Source of the DNA: Anaerolineales bacterium UBA6128 | GTDB taxonomy: Bacteria; Chloroflexota; Anaerolineae; UBA1429 | Length of the DNA stretch: 6,734 nt | NCBI GenBank assembly: GCA_002423325.1 | Contig: DIVQ01000039.1 | Span: 1 to 6,734, forward strand | Reading direction: 5' to 3' | In this document: positions 6,016-6,734 of the stretch, one piece after another | Position numbering within the stretch: the stretch's first letter is position 1 | How the letters are laid out: each line of letters opens with the position of its first letter | Position numbers and translations under genes: made by a program | Notes under the pieces: generated by a model | What the model saw: only the letters and a program-made list of their open reading frames with translations | Told to the model about the DNA's origin: nothing | Database searches by the model: none

Positions 6016-6734
6016 TCAGTCTTCCCGCTTGGGCGCGAAATGCCACGTGAAGCGACCCGAGGTCGGGTCCATATTGCCGCTGCCATGCAGCACAGCCGAG
6101 CCGTCCGCTTCAAAGGGCTGGCCCGATACGAGCGTCAAGATATCCACAGCAAACCACCAGAACGACGGCGGATCAAGGACTTCGGTGCCGTACTCGCCGC
6201 AGTCTACCGTGAAGGTCAGGATTCTAGCGAGGTTGCCTTCGCCCGTGTACGAACGGTTGGCGCCGCCTTCGAGGCCGTACAGCACGTACAGAAAGTTGGC
6301 ATCGCTCTGTGCAAAAGACGTAGAATCGGTGGCCTGGCCCGAGCAGATCCCCGTGGCCGTGCAGGTGCGGTTCCAGTCTCCACTCGTCGTGCTGAAGGCG
6401 ATGTAGGGATACGTGATGTCTGGAAAGGCGGCCGTGCGTTCCCAGACGACGTCCTCGACCTCCTGCAAGTCATCAATCGTCATCCAGGGTGGTCCTGCTG
6501 CACCATAATAAGCCGTCGCCTCTCCCGCGTACTGGTAACAGCCCAGGTTGTTAACCTGCAGTTCGGCGCTCCGACCGCCCGTCGCCCCCGCCCGATAGGT
6601 CGCGGGGGTGTACTCGCTGTTGCTATAGATGATGACCAATTCCTGTAGTCGTTCGCTGGTGGCGTCGCGGCACCAGGTGAGGTAGGGCCGATCTGTCACG
6701 TCCTGGAGTGTCCACTCGATGTCGCCCTCGACCT
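6016..6734 (-). CDS. Uncharacterised protein, C-terminal part (5' end outside window)
   Basis: The stop codon is at 6016-6018 and the frame stays open to the window edge. The GTG at 6699 is probably internal, because sensible coding (…GDIEWTLQD) continues upstream of it. About 239 residues are visible. They are rich in Trp, Tyr, Thr, Ser, Gly and Asp, with few Lys, and include five cysteines, two of them spaced CTATGIC. The composition fits an exported beta-rich domain, but any signal peptide lies outside the window and no transmembrane helix is obvious in the visible part. I do not recognise the family. I prefer this strand over the opposing frame at 5923-6648 because that frame is Arg-rich and would start inside the URO-D-fold gene. 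The gene converges on the + strand run and so is not part of that transcription unit. Confidence 0.65.
   Translation of the reverse strand, partial: VEGDIEWTLQDVTDRPYLTWCRDATSERLQELVIIYSNSEYTPATYRAGATGGRSAELQVNNLGCYQYAGEATAYYGAAGPPWMTIDDLQEVEDVVWERTAAFPDITYPYIAFSTTSGDWNRTCTATGICSGQATDSTSFAQSDANFLYVLYGLEGGANRSYTGEGNLARILTFTVDCGEYGTEVLDPPSFWWFAVDILTLVSGQPFEADGSAVLHGSGNMDPTSGRFTWHFAPKRED

Noticed and set aside
5923..6648. 241-codon open frame on the + strand
   Set aside because: It starts inside the second URO-D-fold gene, is Arg/Ala/Gly-rich, and lies opposite the - strand gene, whose composition is protein-like and which continues past the window edge.

Overview
The window is about 6.7 kb of GC-rich bacterial DNA. 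It carries five genes in a row on the + strand and one gene converging on them from the - strand. The first and last genes run off the window edges. The first gene's repeats (Asp-boxes preceded by an 'SPxYxxDxxL' element) are of a kind common in Chloroflexota, notably Anaerolineae. An uncultured Anaerolineae-like bacterium is therefore my best guess, but only an inference: the window has no rRNA or other phylogenetic marker.

Layout. Positions 1-740 hold the 3' part of a BNR/Asp-box beta-propeller protein. Positions 768-2192 hold an enolase-superfamily enzyme with a muconate-lactonizing-type active-site set (KxK, D, E, D, K) and an unusually long region before the barrel. Positions 2223-3449 hold a URO-D/cobalamin-independent methionine synthase-fold protein with a GCCED motif. 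Positions 3507-4829 hold a DegT/DnrJ/EryC1/StrS-family PLP aminotransferase with its Schiff-base lysine. Positions 4898-5986 hold a second, clearly different URO-D-fold protein. After 29 bp comes the end of a - strand gene (6016-6734) for a Trp/Tyr-rich, Cys-containing protein that I do not recognise.

The gaps between the five + strand genes are 27, 30, 57 and 68 bp. Each of the four internal starts has a Shine-Dalgarno-like sequence, and I see no terminator between the genes. They are therefore probably one transcription unit, at least from 768 to 5986. The beta-propeller gene may belong to it or may only lie upstream.

How the genes may work together. An enolase-type proton-abstracting enzyme (epimerase, cycloisomerase or dehydratase), a PLP sugar or cyclitol aminotransferase and two URO-D-fold proteins (a fold used for decarboxylation and corrinoid-linked methyl transfer) suggest a small-molecule pathway acting on a carbohydrate-like or carboxylated, possibly methylated or aminated compound. 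I know of no characterised pathway with this exact set. No corrinoid protein, transporter or regulator lies in the window, so the substrate cannot be read from it. No RNA gene, mobile element, CRISPR array or origin was seen. No gene-free stretch reaches 300 bases.
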